Shown: positions 46,990 through 59,069 of the stretch, one piece after another | Layout: each line of letters begins with the position of its first letter | Position numbering within the stretch: position 1 is the first letter of the stretch | Source: Ulva prolifera | Taxonomy: Eukaryota > Chlorophyta > Ulvophyceae > Ulvales > Ulvaceae | Direction of reading: 5' to 3' | DNA: 64,000 bases | Assembly (NCBI GenBank): GCA_023078555.1 | Contig: CM041196.1 | Span: 1,054,001 to 1,118,000, forward strand | Made by a program: the position numbers and the translations under genes | Notes under the pieces: model-generated | Told to the model about the DNA's origin: nothing | The model's database searches: none | What the model saw: the letters and a program-made list of their open reading frames with translations, nothing else

Positions 46990-47590
46990 CGTGCGGCGTG
47001 GCGGAGGCGTTCCTGAGCGTGAGTGCCTGTGAGAGTTGCAGGCAAGCTCTCCGTGCTGCTTCTGCCCGGGCCGCGGTGCTGCAGTGCAGCGGCGCCGACA
47101 CAGCACGGGGAGGAGCGGACTTGAGGCGATGGCGACGCCGCCGCGGTCGTCGACCGTGCGGGTCGCCGCCTGCGGCACCTGAGAGGGCCGCGGTGGTATC
47201 GGCAACATCGACACCGCCAGGCGGGACCCGCTGGGGTGCTCGTGGGGTGGCGTCATTGCGTGGCGACGCTGTGTTTGCCTGGCCCAGTTTGCTACATAGA
47301 TCTGCGTTGCGCAAATGCCCACAAGGCCGCGCCCGTCCATCAATGCTGGCAGCCATGCTGTCAGCGCCGGCAGGCGTGCTGTTGTTAGATGTGTCCGCTG
47401 AGCCATTCGGCTGGGGGAATGTGCTCTGTGCACGGGAATAAAACAGGTCGGCATTGGAGAGTGTGAGATTCGCTTGATCTCTTGAATCTTGCTGAGCACA
47501 GTCTGGTGTGACGGCGTTTGTGACACGGTGTCGTCGACGCGTTTGTTCCCCAGAGATTGATGCGATGTGTTTGTGTAAGTACTCGGAATG
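46990..47590 (-). CDS. Possible disordered-protein exon, weak
   Basis: The reverse strand is open from about 47,590 down through this stretch and on into the antisense of the gene at 44,369. The part outside that gene reads SMAASIDGRARPCGHLRNAD and later GGDPHGRRPRRRRHRL, polar and Arg/Ser/Ala rich. It could be the end of a convergent gene or chance openness in GC-rich DNA. No domain is visible and no start is evident. Confidence 0.25.
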
Positions 47591-47889
47591 CATACTTGCT
47601 TAACAAGATCAGCTGCCGATTCATGCACTCTGATTTCGACCGAAACGCATCACTCAAGGGTCAAATTTGTTGTCACAAGAAATATGCAAACGTTGCATGC
47701 GTGACAAGAGCTGGCTATCCTACTATCAAGTGCATTTTGAGTCACGGTTTTGCGTCCAAATTGCTGCGATGCTACCCTGCCTTGCTGATTGATGTGCACT
47801 GAAAAGTTGAATGGCAAAGGCCATGCCAGTTGGCGCGGTCGGTATGTGGTCACCATTTGCATGCACATGCCGCCAGAAATTCTATCATG

Positions 47890-49640
47890 GCCAGTCGTCT
47901 TTGGTGAGCCCCGGGCCTGCGTTGAAATAGATGAGACGATGGTCGCATGACCGACTCCAAATGTGACACGGCAGTATCCAATGATTTTCTCTTCTGCCCA
48001 GACGGCCTGCCATGTGTCACTGGCAAGCAGCACCTCCCCGAGTGGAGTCAAGTGCGCTGCATGCTGATGAGGCGCTCACTGCACCATCGATCTGGGGCTG
48101 TGATGACGTGGAGCTCCAGCAGCCTAGTTCTGCAGCTTTCTGGCTCATTTTGTTTGCAATGGTGGTGGACACACACGACACATCTCCTCAGCTGGCGTCT
48201 ACATGGCCACCCCAACCCAGCATTCTGGCCTGTGCCTTCCACTCATGACATGCATAATTCCTAAGAGTAAACATCAGCACTGAGCACTGTCAAATGTACT
48301 ACCTCCTTGGCAGTGAGGTAGCACAACGATCGCAAATTCTGGCAGATTGGAAAGCTGTCCCCCACACTGACACCTTGATCGTGGCCCAACTCAGACACAG
48401 CATCTCACACACTTCAGCTGTGACATTGGTCGCTAATGCCAGGGTCACTGCTCCGTAGAATTCACATGCTGGCAGATCTACAGTTGTGTTGCTGGTTCCG
48501 TGGGAGGCAGTGACCTCGTCAAGGTGTTTTGAGGCCGCAACCATGGGTTGACTGCTTTCTTTAGCATGTAGAGTCTAGGTCTTAGGGCTCCAACCTCCAT
48601 TGTGGATGGTTAGCCGGTGTGTCCAGATGCATGCTTGGCAGCACAGGCCATTGTATTGGCCAATCTCAGCACCACACCTTATCCAACTGTTGCGAAGCTC
48701 TTAGAGACCATACCAACAAGCTTCAAGAGAACCACAGTGTCATGACAAGTCAGCAACTCAACTATCTTTGGACGAAACTCATGTTTTGCGACCAACACTT
48801 GATTACAAGAGGCAACTCATGTGCAGAGTGGAGACTATGTGTAGACAGTGCTTCCAATAAGTCTACTGTACTTCATCACAAGCCACATTCACACAAGCTA
48901 CAGATGCGTGCGGTTCAATGGGACGGTTGCTGTTCCAACTGTGGCAGCACTGCATAAACACAGGCTCCAATCCCACAAGTTCCAAGACCTCGGGCGATTG
49001 CATGGCAGCGCACCAAGACAAGTCAACACATACAGCAACAACTGGAATAAACTAGAAAACGCAGGCTCCAATTCTAGTGCTGCATTATGGCAGCCTTGAA
49101 GCGCCGCATATGGTGCCATCAGTGACTCTTTACGCCCCGCCGCGGTCGATGGCAGGACACAGCAAAATTGCCATGCCCCGTATGCTGGTGCCTCCAATCT
49201 GAGGTTTACATGTATCTTCTGGATGCCTGGGAAGCTACAGGTGGACTCGATTATCTGCAGCTCTCCTGCCTTTAGGTTGGCCTTAGCCACCATGCTCTTT
49301 ATCCTCCCCGATTGAAAGGATTGACGACGACATAGACACGCTCTTGTACCTTGACATCCAGCACTTCGACACTTCCCAGAAATCAGGGCAATCAATTCTG
49401 GAATGTATGAAAGACCTGGTAAAGAATCATGCTTCTCACAATACACGTACTCGCCGTGATTGCCGTGCATCGATCAGCACCTCGATGGCTTGACTGCACG
49501 TTCAACATAAACCCTTCGACCAGACAGGCAGTCATGACGGTCTCCAGAATCCAATCTCGAAGCCCCGTCATGCAGAAAATAACACGCATGTTGATGCCAC
49601 CATCCCGGTTCAGGGAGCGGTGCAACATCTCTGCCATTGG
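47890..49640 (-). CDS. Possible exons of an unrecognised gene, weak
   Basis: Several reverse-strand segments look more protein-like than chance: GGINMRVIFCMTGLRDWILE (about 49,600-49,500), GRIKSMVAKANLKAGELQII (about 49,310-49,230), TVDLPACEFYGAVTLALATN (about 48,480-48,420) and LGEVLLASDTWQAVWAEEKI (about 48,045-47,985). Junctions between them could not be made consistent, and a forward frame at 48,619-48,957 competes in the same area. This may be a decayed gene or one with exons I did not resolve. It lies directly 3' of the LRR gene on the same strand. Confidence 0.3.
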
Positions 49641-49760
49641 TAGAAACCCTGCAGCCGCCCTTCAATGCCAACAATGTTACCGACCAGGATCAAAGGGCTG
49701 CAGGGAGGTCGTGCCGCCAACGCCGCGCCGCCCTGCCTACACCCACCCGCTGCAGCCACG

Positions 49761-52520
49761 CTACCACCGCTGCTCCGCCGCCGCAAGCCCGGGAGGCACC
49801 ACCGCACCCAAGCCACAGTCCCGCAGCGCCCTCTGGCTCCCGGGCGTGCGCCGTAGCTCCAGCATCACCCACCGCGGGTACCGCAGCCGCAACGGCCGCC
49901 CGTCCCCGCTGCCCCCACCCGCCCCCTCCCCCCTCCCGTGCCCCACCGTCTCCCCGGCAACCGCGAGGCTGCCGCCGCGCCGCGCGAGCGCCGCCGCGAC
50001 ACGCTGCAGCACCGCCGGTGGCCACGGCACGCAGCTCCAGCTCGAGATGTCGACCTCGCGGAGGGTGGGGTGGTCCACGATCACCGCCGCGGCGTCGGGC
50101 TGCGCGCCGCACCGGAACCGCAGCCGGGTGAGGGCCGGCATGGTGCAGATGGTGGCAAGTTCGCGGCCGTCGAAGCCGCCGGCCCCGAGGCCGCCGTTGC
50201 CGCTGCAGCTGAGGTCCACGTGCCGCAGCTGCGGCGCGCCGTCGACGAGCAGCGTGCGCAGCAGGCCGGGTGGCAGCGGCCGGTGCAGCGCCGCGCGCAA
50301 CACCCGCAGCCGCGGCGCCGCCGGAATGTCTGCATGCGCCTGTGTCGTATGTGTCACAGCTCGCAGGCTGAGCCCGGTCGTGACGAAAACGCACACGTGT
50401 CCCTAGTTGAAGCAGACTGCCAAGTGATTTGGCACGGGGTTGAACTTCTCACTGCACCAGTACAGCCGTGGCAAGGCATGCATGCATGTTCATCGACGCG
50501 CACCGGCGTGCGTCACGGAAGCGTCCGCTTCCATGCCCAGCCGCAGCGGCCCATGCGTGGAAAGGTGGGTCAGCCCGGGCAGCCCCGCGAGCAGGCGGCA
50601 GAGGCCCCGCAGCGGCACGTCTATGCTCTGGTTCAGCACGAGGCGCTGCAGCACTGTCAGTTCCACGAGCTCGTCCACGAGCTCCGCGCTCAGCAGCACT
50701 GCTGGCGCACGCTCGACGCCGCTGTCGCTGTTCTGTGACAGGTGCAGCCGGCGCAGCGCCGGAAGCTGTGCGAGGGCCCGGACGGAGTGGTGCGCGCCGG
50801 GGGCGGGTAGTGCGGCGAAGTGCTCGCCGGCGGCGGGCGGCAGCTGCACGCGCCACAGGCTGAGGGCCGTGAGCGCGGTGAGGGGCGGGCGCGCGACGGC
50901 GTCCATGAGGGTGGCGTGGGTGGCCGCGTCGGCAAAGACGCCGCCGGCGTGGAGGGAGGTGAGGGCGGGGGTGGCTGAGGTGACGAGGAAGGCGACGAGG
51001 GTCGCACCGACCTGCGGGGGGCGGGGGTTGTCAGCAGGGTTGTCCGTTGCTTGCAGCAGAGGCAACTGCTTTGAAAACCCACCTGCGCGGGCGGTGCTGG
51101 TGCATCGCAGAGGGACACGGGGGAAGCGAGGCAAACGCATGTGATCGTCAGGGTTGGGCGATCGCTCTCGTTCACATGCAAAACGTGAAAGGAGAGCATG
51201 GGCCAAGGGGGAGCTCTGGCATGCTCACGCATGCATGACGTCAACACACAGGCGAACGTCAACTTGGGTATGCATGCATTCGAGGGCTCAGGTTGGATGC
51301 GGGGCAGATGCGGGGGCAGAGCGCAGTTGGGGGGGGGGAGTGCGCACGTGAAAGCTGTCAGCCGCCTCCAGCGTGGCCCCCTCCACCGAGAGGTGCTCCA
51401 GCTTCGCGAACAGGCTCCCTTGGTTGCGCACGCAGGCCTGCATGCATGCGAGACGGTGACGCCGGCAGCTGCCAGCATGCAGCGTCGCCCCCGGTGTCCA
51501 TGCTTGGAGCAAAAGCTCGGCTCATGCAGAGCACCAAGACGCAGAGGCATGAGCAGGGGGAGCAGCAGCAGATGTCCAAGCCTCTGGTAGTCAACCATTT
51601 GCGCAGCGTTCGCCTACATGCATGTTCATGAAGCAGTCGCTGAGGACAGCAGGGCGTGAGGGAGATGGCATGAGGCCTGCATCACATGTCCAAGCACCAC
51701 CAGCCACACTTCACTTCAACTACCGTCGAGGCGGTGGCGGACCTGGCTCTCATGCAGAGCAAAGGTGATCTCCCAGGAGCCTCCGAGTGTGCAGTGGCCG
51801 ATGCAGAGGCTGCGCAGCTGCTGCAGCGCGGGAGGGTGCTGAGCGAGCGTCCAGGACATGTCGAGAGTCTGCAGAGCCGTTAGCGTTGTGAGGCGGTCGA
51901 TGCCGGCCTGCGTGGCCGTGCAGCCCGCGACATCGAGGGTCTGCAGCAGCGTCAGCTGTGCGATGCTGCCCATGACTGCGTCCCCGATGGCTTGGTGTGA
52001 CAGGCGGAGGCTCGTGAGGAGGGTGAATGATGCCAGGTGAGGCAACGGGTTGGGCAGCGCCTGGGCACCGGAGAACGACAGAGACTGCAACGGGTGCGAG
52101 GGGTTCAGGTGAGATAGCGCTGCAGGCGTGGTGGAGCTGCAGCATTCGAGTGAGAATGAGCTGAGGCGGAGAGGGGCGCTGTGGAGGGGCGCTAGGTGGT
52201 CGTCCTTGAGACGAGGGCAGTGCGAAATCGTCAGCTTGGTCACGAGTCTGCATGGACCATCAGGAGGTTACCTGATTGTGCAGGCTTGCGCACAGTGGTG
52301 TTTGCTCGGTAGGACTTTCAATGGCGTTTGCACACCTGAGCCTGGCCATTGCCTCAGGCCATTCTGTTGATTGTGGTGTCATGCCCCTCAATCGCCTGCC
52401 ATCCAAACATATTTCCGTCACGGAGTCTCGGAAAAACACAAGATGGCGTGGCTGGATCGCAACACGTCTCAACAACGTGAAGAGCACTTTATCAACAGCA
52501 GAGCTCTGGAGTGCCTGCAT
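49761..52520 (-). CDS. Leucine-rich repeat protein
   Basis: Exons in order of translation: 52520-52336, 52247-51743, 51437-51348, 51011-50504, 50329-49761. Phases agree and the sum is 618 aa, stop at 49,763-49,761. After an N-terminal helical cap (AVDKVLFTLLRRVAIQPRHL) come LRR units of about 22-26 residues such as LTSLRLSHQAIGDAVMGSIA, LLQTLDVAGC, ALQTLDMSW, LEHLSVEGATL, ALTALSLWRVQLP, ALRRLHLSQNSD, LQRLVLNQS and QLRHVDLSCSG. No signal peptide or membrane helix is seen, so it is probably intracellular; LRRs bind protein partners. The C-terminal part is Gly/Ala/Arg rich. The ATG at 52,520 is followed at once by a potential acceptor (ATGCAG), so an earlier exon is possible. The partner and process are unknown. 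Confidence 0.85.
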
Positions 52521-53572
52521 CAACAAGAACGCTCATTTTAGGTTTTCGCGAGCAGTTCCATCAGTCATCAGATCATGTGTGGGGATTCAACCTTCAGATG
52601 TAGGAACTGGGGCTGCCATTCGAACGACTCTCCCATCTTGCGGATGCATAGGCACTGCAGGGAAGGCACGGTCCCAATCGATGCGTTGCTGCACTGATAC
52701 ATCACGTCGACCATCCAGTCATCGCCTGTATATCACGCTACAACTTTATCGATAGATTGTGACAGGTGTCAAGCTTTCTACCGGAGTCTCTCCGGCGAGC
52801 TGATTCACCTGCTTCAGAAGCTCGACCCGACAGTGACGATAATATTGCCAGACCACCGGCGATCGGGCCTCTGAGATAGGTCGGTATTACTGTATTGTAC
52901 TTAGCAATGGCTTGAGCGCGGGCTCAGACACCTCATATGTTCACAGTCGATCCGACGAATTGTGCATGATGCGGATGAGGCACGTCCGACGACCACGGAA
53001 GATGGCTCCCCGCGGTGTGAGCTAGTCTGCGGTGATCCTAACAGCTTGTCGGAGGCCGAAGTTCAGCCGGAATAGCTCTGTAGTTTGAGGAACGTGCACG
53101 ATCATGCAGCGTTCCAGGTTCATATTGCCATGCCTGCAGGACTGGGCAGCTACAACGGAAGAACTCGACAGTCTCGGGGCCACCGCGGCGTCAACGCAGA
53201 TTTCCGCGGCTGCTGAAGTGAGCACAATGCTACGAATTGTATATATATGTCACAGCGCTTCGACTTTGCAACCCCCGGACATGTCAGCTGAAGCAGGCTG
53301 ACTTGCACGGATAATTCAAGCGGGATCGGGGGGTGGGAAGCCACATGAACAGATGAACTCCCTCCAACAGGCAAAGGGAGAAGGCGTTTACACTTCACAT
53401 CCAGCAACACACGGAAGTGAATTCCACTGAACCATACTGCAGGCGCTACTCTCACTTGCTGGTCTGACAAAATCTGCTGCTTGTTTCAGATACTCAACAC
53501 TGCGCTTCAAGCAGCTATGGCGATCGTACCGATCACCACCCGCTGACGCTTGATTCCAGGATCCTTCTACTC
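52521..53572. other. Intergenic: LRR gene 5' flank and RCC1 gene 3' flank
   Basis: No exon-like frame is seen. Both neighbours are on the reverse strand, so this should carry the LRR promoter and the RCC1-like gene's 3' untranslated region. Confidence 0.5.
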
Positions 53573-55847
53573 CTACGATGCATCGGATCCTGATGCTGCG
53601 ACTGCCGCATCTGCCCCTGATCCTGCCTCATCTGCCTCTGATCCTGCCTCATCTGCTTCATCCTCACCATCGTCCATTTTCACATCCTCATCCGCCTTTT
53701 CCTCAGCCGCTGTTTCCTCTGCCGGTTCTTCCGGCTCAGCCTTCTTTGCAACCTTTGCTTTGGCGGGGGCCGCCTTGCCCTTGCCCTTCCCAGCACTCTC
53801 ACTGCTCTTTGCCGCAGGAGCCGCAGCTGCCGGTGGGGGGGGCTCTGTCGGCACAGCCAGCATCACCACGTGCTGCCCGCCCACCTGCAACTGCGCAATC
53901 TCTACCTCATTAAAGACCTTCGTGCGCTTCACACGCGCCATCTCCACTCTGTCAGTGTCATCGTCTCCCTGCCCAAGCTGGGAATTCTCGCCAAAGCCGC
54001 ACATCCACAGCCCACACATCTGTGCCGAGAAGCAGCCTGAAACTCCCGACCCCGCAGCTGCACCGCCTATGGGACCCTCGAGGCCCTCAATTGTTAGTTT
54101 TCCTGGACCAACGCCCTCATTCGCGTTGGCGTCCACATCTGCGCGGCCGAGGCGTCCATAGGCAGGGCGGCCGAATGACATCAGGTCGCCGTCAGCCGTG
54201 CGCACCAATGCATGGTGCTCTCCCGCATAGAGCTCTGCAACGTTGATTGCTTCGAGGTCGACTGCGTGCTTTGGTACCATCACACACTGCACACAGCTCC
54301 GGCTCGACATAGTAGCTTGTGACAGCATTGGTGGGATGCACATGTCGCTGCATGCATTGAGCTGACGGCGCTCTGCATGCTGGTGACCATCGACTTCAGA
54401 CTGCACCCACCCATTGTGGCAGGTTGCCAGCAGGTTCAACTCGCAGGCCGTGTGATACCACCTCAGTCATTGACCAGCAGGTGTGGCACATTTATACAGA
54501 ATACGGCGTCAAGATGACAGTCGTGATTACACCACAGGCATCCCTGATTGTGAATGGGGATACGCACATTCTCTGATGACCCGCAACCTAGCTGCTTGTA
54601 GTTATTCAAGCCGCAGGCATAAACCGAACCGTTGTCATACACCACGTATGAGGTGTACCAGCCGGCAGAAACTGCGACCGGGGAATGCCGCACTCCCAAC
54701 GGCAGATGCATGGTCTGCGGCACGAGGAAGGTGTCAATTGTGGTGTGTGTGCGAGCACTGCGGCGAGCGCCGAATCTCCCGAGTTGGCCTTGAGCTCCGT
54801 TGCCGAATGTCAAAACGTTGCCGTTGCGGCACAATGCTATTGCATGGTCTGTCCCACTGTCTATAGCCATGACTTGGTTGCCTGGCGCTGTTGGCTCCCA
54901 CACTTGCATGGGTTTCACCTGCATGCTGCCGAAACTCATGCGTCAATACAGAACACCAACACCACGGGCAAGGGTAGTAGGCACGGTGCCTGAGGCCGTG
55001 TGGAAAAAAGTCATGCCAGGATATCACAAGCACAGTCTCTGACTATCTTCAGCAGATGGCCGCACCGCAATCCGCTGACCAGGGGCAAAGCCCATCACAC
55101 CGCTGCCATCCCGGAACGTGCCCCAGCCGAAAATGGCACCTTTGATGTCGAGGACCAGCGTGTGAGAGTCTCCAGCTGACAGGGCGACGATCTTTGCAGC
55201 ATCTGCCGGAAGATGTACCACGCCAGGAGTGTATGAATCTTGGGGCTTGCCTTTGGCCAAGCCAGAATCCTTCCATGCCTGTCCCTCGGTGTATCTGCCA
55301 AGGGCTCCCTCATCATTGACTCCCCACGTGAACACTTTCCCGCTTGCAGTCAGACATACAGAATGCATCCCGCCCGCCGCTACGGCAACTGCCTACAGCA
55401 GAAGCAGCCTCAGTGATGCGAAACTCGGCCATCCGCTCGCAGCGGCTGGTGAAGCAGTGTCGCGCTAACAACACACTCGATATCAGTACGAGGATCATTG
55501 TGTGGCCGTGCAGCGCAATTGTCGCACCTTCTCAGCATCAGGGAGTGTTACCGGCCCCGGCCTGGACTTCTCCGATACCTCTTCTCCCAAGCCAAGTTGC
55601 GCACAGTCGCCCATGCCAAGCACATAAACGCGTCCCTCTCGCTGCAGCTCCAGTATGTTATTGTTTACACGTTATCGAGAGCATGTCTGTAGCGTGAATT
55701 GGTCCGCACCTGCGCTGGGGCAACAATGTCCGGCAATTGGCCATCTTTGTCTGCAGTCGGCTCCGCAGCAGGTGATGTATCCTGCTTCTTGCGTTTCCGG
55801 CTGTTCTCTTTGGTACTAGTTGCATCTTGTTTCTTATTTTTTGCCAT
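53573..55847 (-). CDS. RCC1-repeat protein with nuclear-type N-terminus and acidic tail
   Basis: Exons in order of translation: 55847-55710, 55641-55528, 55392-55066, 54918-54568, 54286-53573. All junctions are phase 0 and the sum is 547 aa. The N-terminus is strongly basic (MAKNKKQDATSTKENSRKRK) and fits a nuclear localisation signal. Repeats typical of the RCC1 seven-bladed propeller follow: GRVYVLGMGDCAQLGLGE, GKVFTWGVNDEGALG, DSHTLVLDIKGAIFGWG, NVLTFGNGAQGQLGRFG, GSVYACGLNNYKQLGCG, GDLMSFGRPAYGRLGR and MCGFGENSQLGQGDDDTDRV. RCC1 itself is the chromatin-bound exchange factor for the GTPase Ran. The basic N-terminus and near-complete propeller make that role plausible, but many RCC1-like proteins do other jobs. 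The last 80 or so residues are Ala/Pro/Lys then Glu/Asp/Ala rich (EPEEPAEETAAEEKADED), an unusual added acidic tail. Confidence 0.9.
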
Positions 55848-57886
55848 GATCTGAACAAACAAGCACAAATTCAAAGCGCTCCCCAGGACAGCACCACGAG
55901 ATGAGGCCAGTTGGAACCGCCAACTGCACCCGGTAAATGCTGATGGAAGATCGGTTGCGGGAGCATGTACTGGGAGCACCATGAATCAGCTCGGCCGGGC
56001 AGGTTGGGCGTGGCTACGGGATCCGCGGGAGCACTTCAAGAGCGACCTCGTGCGATTCATCAACGTCGTTGAAGCACGCTGTCGTGCCGTCCGGTGCTTT
56101 CATTCATGGCACTTGTAACTAGCAACATGTGCCTGTTGGAAGATACTATGCAGGGATTGTTAGCACGGCCTGGACTGAGTGCATATCCCACACCAACAGA
56201 TCTAGAGCTACCGAGATGCCCGGGACCTCCGCCATGAAGCACGCGGAGACCTGTGGCCGTTACCGTGAACAAAATCTGCATCACCATCATCCCTCGCTGT
56301 TAACAAGTGTCGGGGAGCTCCCATTGCGCATTCCCGTACATGCACATTCACGCATCAACGCAGCATTCGAACCAGAGTATATGCATGCTTCACATCTGTC
56401 AGCAAGAAATGACGAATTTTGGGCAATTAGGGCTTTCATGCCATGTATTGGTGCTGCCTTAGAAGTCGATCAGGTGCCTGAGGATCCTGGCGGCCTGGAC
56501 CAGGCAAAACCAGACTGGGTTGCTTCATGCTGCCTCCATAACCCAAAATATGACTTGCAAATCCGAAGCAATTTTTTGAGATATGCTGAGGTCAGCTGCA
56601 CTTGATTGATGTTTCTGAGCGTGAAGGTAACGGCCACCACTTGTGGAGCCTGCATGGATGCCGTGCTCGTGGGCTCTCAAAGCAGGCCAGAACAAGCTAA
56701 AGCAAACACTGCAGGGGTTCAGCTCGCATGTCCTTATAGAGAGCGTGATCTACATACTGCCATAGCCAAACCAGTCCAGCAATCCTGTGCGCAAGAGGAT
56801 CGCGTTGTGTAGTTGCGCTCGCACTCTTTCCTGCCCTTGATCAAGGTCTGATAATAGCTTGCTTGTGTCCAACTGCAGGCCAAAGCGCTGAGACCTAATG
56901 TGATATTTGTGTAATGTCTGATTGAGTCTATCTCGGAAACTTGCATGTAGGCAGCACAGATGCAACAACAGTCCTGACATGTTCTCCCTCAGCTTGGTTC
57001 TGGGGATAGTTTCATGGGAACTGTTGAGTCAACATTGTCACTCTATCAGATGCATGCCACTGATTCAGGCTTGCACCGCATGTCATAACCTCTTTGGCAG
57101 CAAAAGAACGACACTGTCACCCAGGCTAGCACCTAGTCACGAGCGCAATGCTTGCACGTACTTGGCTGCTCATGCGGCAGCCAGCGGCTGTTGCCGCCGA
57201 GCGTGTTATGTCCCGCTCGCACCACGTCGAGGGATAGTGGCAAGTGATAGTGGTGCATGTGACCGCACATGAGACCTGAGAGCTGAGTTTTGTACAGATC
57301 ACAGTGTAAATCGTATGAAAGATCTACGAAGTTACACGACATCGGAACATTCTTTCGTGATTGTTTCATCTGAAGATCCCTGGCCGTAAGTGTGCGGCTA
57401 TACAGAGCAGTCCTCCAAAATCAGCTCTAGATCCTGTCACACAGCACTCATATGTTGTCCGATACATCAAACACTCAGATACCAAGGTGAGATGACATTG
57501 TTGGCACTATTGCACTAATCTTCCCTGATCCCAACAGCTGGGTGCTGGGTCCCACATGGACATGCTTTCCAGAATCTGCTCATAAACGCACAAGGTCTGC
57601 ATAAGGACTAGCTTCTTGAGACACAATCAGAACTGGGAATTGTCAAAAGAACCCTCCTGCTTGTGTGTCAGATTGTTGCTCTTGTTGACTTCGCCTGCTG
57701 GCCAAGACAGACCTGGAACGATCAAGGGCAGCGCGTAACTCGTGCACACCCAGGAGCTCCAGGGAGACCCCGCCAATAGATCCAAGCTTCGTTGAGCCTG
57801 CACCCGCACACCTCCAAGTCTGGCAGAACTGACCAACAAAAGCATGAGTACGTGTATTTCTCTGTTGCGTACACCCAGAAACACTG
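55848..57886. other. Intergenic, no gene supported
   Basis: A forward frame at 56,129-56,605 is open for 158 codons but starts without ATG and has no recognisable motif or splice context. Other frames are short. The stretch is the 5' flank of the RCC1-like gene and the 3' flank of the J-domain gene. Confidence 0.4.
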
Positions 57887-59069
57887 TCACTGGGGCTCCA
57901 GCATTCCGCAAACGCTAGATGCACATACGGCCTCAAGCGGTAGCTCACCGTCACCTGAGGCCTCTCCCGGTGTTGCTGCCAATGAATGCTGTGGTTCTGG
58001 TGGCCTGCCAGCCAGAGCATGCAGGACGCATCTCTGCCGAAATTGCACCTCCTCTGTCAGGGCAGAAGCAGTCAAGCTTCTAAGCCAGTCATTGTCCGCA
58101 ACTGCGTCCACAACTGCATCCCTTTCATTGACTCTGCGGCGCTTGTTCGGGCCCGAGCTCGGTTCTACAGAAGCTTCGATGGGTTGCTGTGCTTCATCGT
58201 GGAGGTCATGTACCCCAGCTCCTGTTGATGCACGTCTGTGCCGGTCTCCCTGGTTGGCGGGAGATGGTGCTGCTTGTTTGCCTTGGGAATTGCTATGCCG
58301 TTGATGTTCATTGTGATCTGGGTGCATGTGAGCTTCGGAATCTTCATTACACCCGTCATCAGCGTTTGCCCTCGCGGCACGGGCACAGCATTGCGATGAT
58401 CTGGGTTTTGGACGCTGCAGATCCCACGGCTCCCACCAGGGGAACTGTTCAGGTGCATCTGAGGCTACAGCTGAAGATGGTTTCACGCCTGCATGACCAT
58501 TCAACAGTGAGGCCACCGGCAGTCCCAAGCTAGCGTTGCCGCTTGATCTTCGCATTGGCGTGACAGCGCATAGCCCGTCACTGACAAAAGCATGCAGCGG
58601 CTATGCGGTGCGACGATCGCCCACTCCGCACCAGCAGCTATCAGCTGTAACACATGTTCATAAGCCTGCGACAGCTGCCGGAATGCAGTTTCTGCTATGC
58701 GACTGGAGAACTTGTCGGGATGAACCAGAACACTCCGCAACCTACACTGCGCACGGCTCAGTGACAATACAGCATGTTCTAAGTAATTACTGTAAATGAA
58801 AAAATGAGCTTTTCTGACGTGTTTGGCTTCAAGCGCAGGAAGGCACCTGGCACAAAGACTCACTTGAAAGCCTTGCGAACGACAGCCTCGTTCAAACCGC
58901 TATCGTCAACAACAAGCGCCATCGCTCTCTTAGGATCGTCCCGCGCATGTTGCAATATTTCTATCGCGGCGAGCCATGCCGCGTGCGTTTCAGGAGGCAG
59001 CCTGACGACAAGAGTGCGCGCCATTGCATATCGGCTTTCGTCCAGACAGGTTTCAATTTGTTGTTGCAT
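57887..59069 (-). CDS. J-domain (DnaJ-like) protein
   Basis: The first exon runs 59069-58864, with the start ATG in AACATG and text MQQQIETCLDESRYAMARTL. Its end joins in phase 2 to an exon starting at 58,741. Across that junction the text reads VVRKAFKLRSVLVHPDKFSS, then AETAFRQLSQAYEHVLQ, a J domain with the HPD tripeptide that stimulates Hsp70 ATPase. The domain sits in residues about 55-110. The second exon's end (58,625 or 58,632) and the third exon's start are not settled, but a long frame from about 58,553 to the stop at 57,887 is His/Asp/Gln rich (HMHPDHNEHQRHSNSQGKQ), contains the nuclear-type basic run NKRRRVNER and ends with a helical part (NDWLRSLTASALTEEVQF). A co-chaperone, perhaps nuclear; clients are unknown. 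It is divergent from the photodecarboxylase-like gene. Confidence 0.75.

Noticed and set aside
46232..46990. Reverse-strand part of a 453-codon open frame
   Set aside because: It is antisense to the last exon of the gene at 44,369-46,669, whose phase fits its upstream exons.
49429..50406. Forward frame of 325 codons opposite the last LRR exon
   Set aside because: Low-complexity Pro/Arg/Ala composition typical of the antisense of a GC-rich exon; the reverse strand carries clear LRR units.
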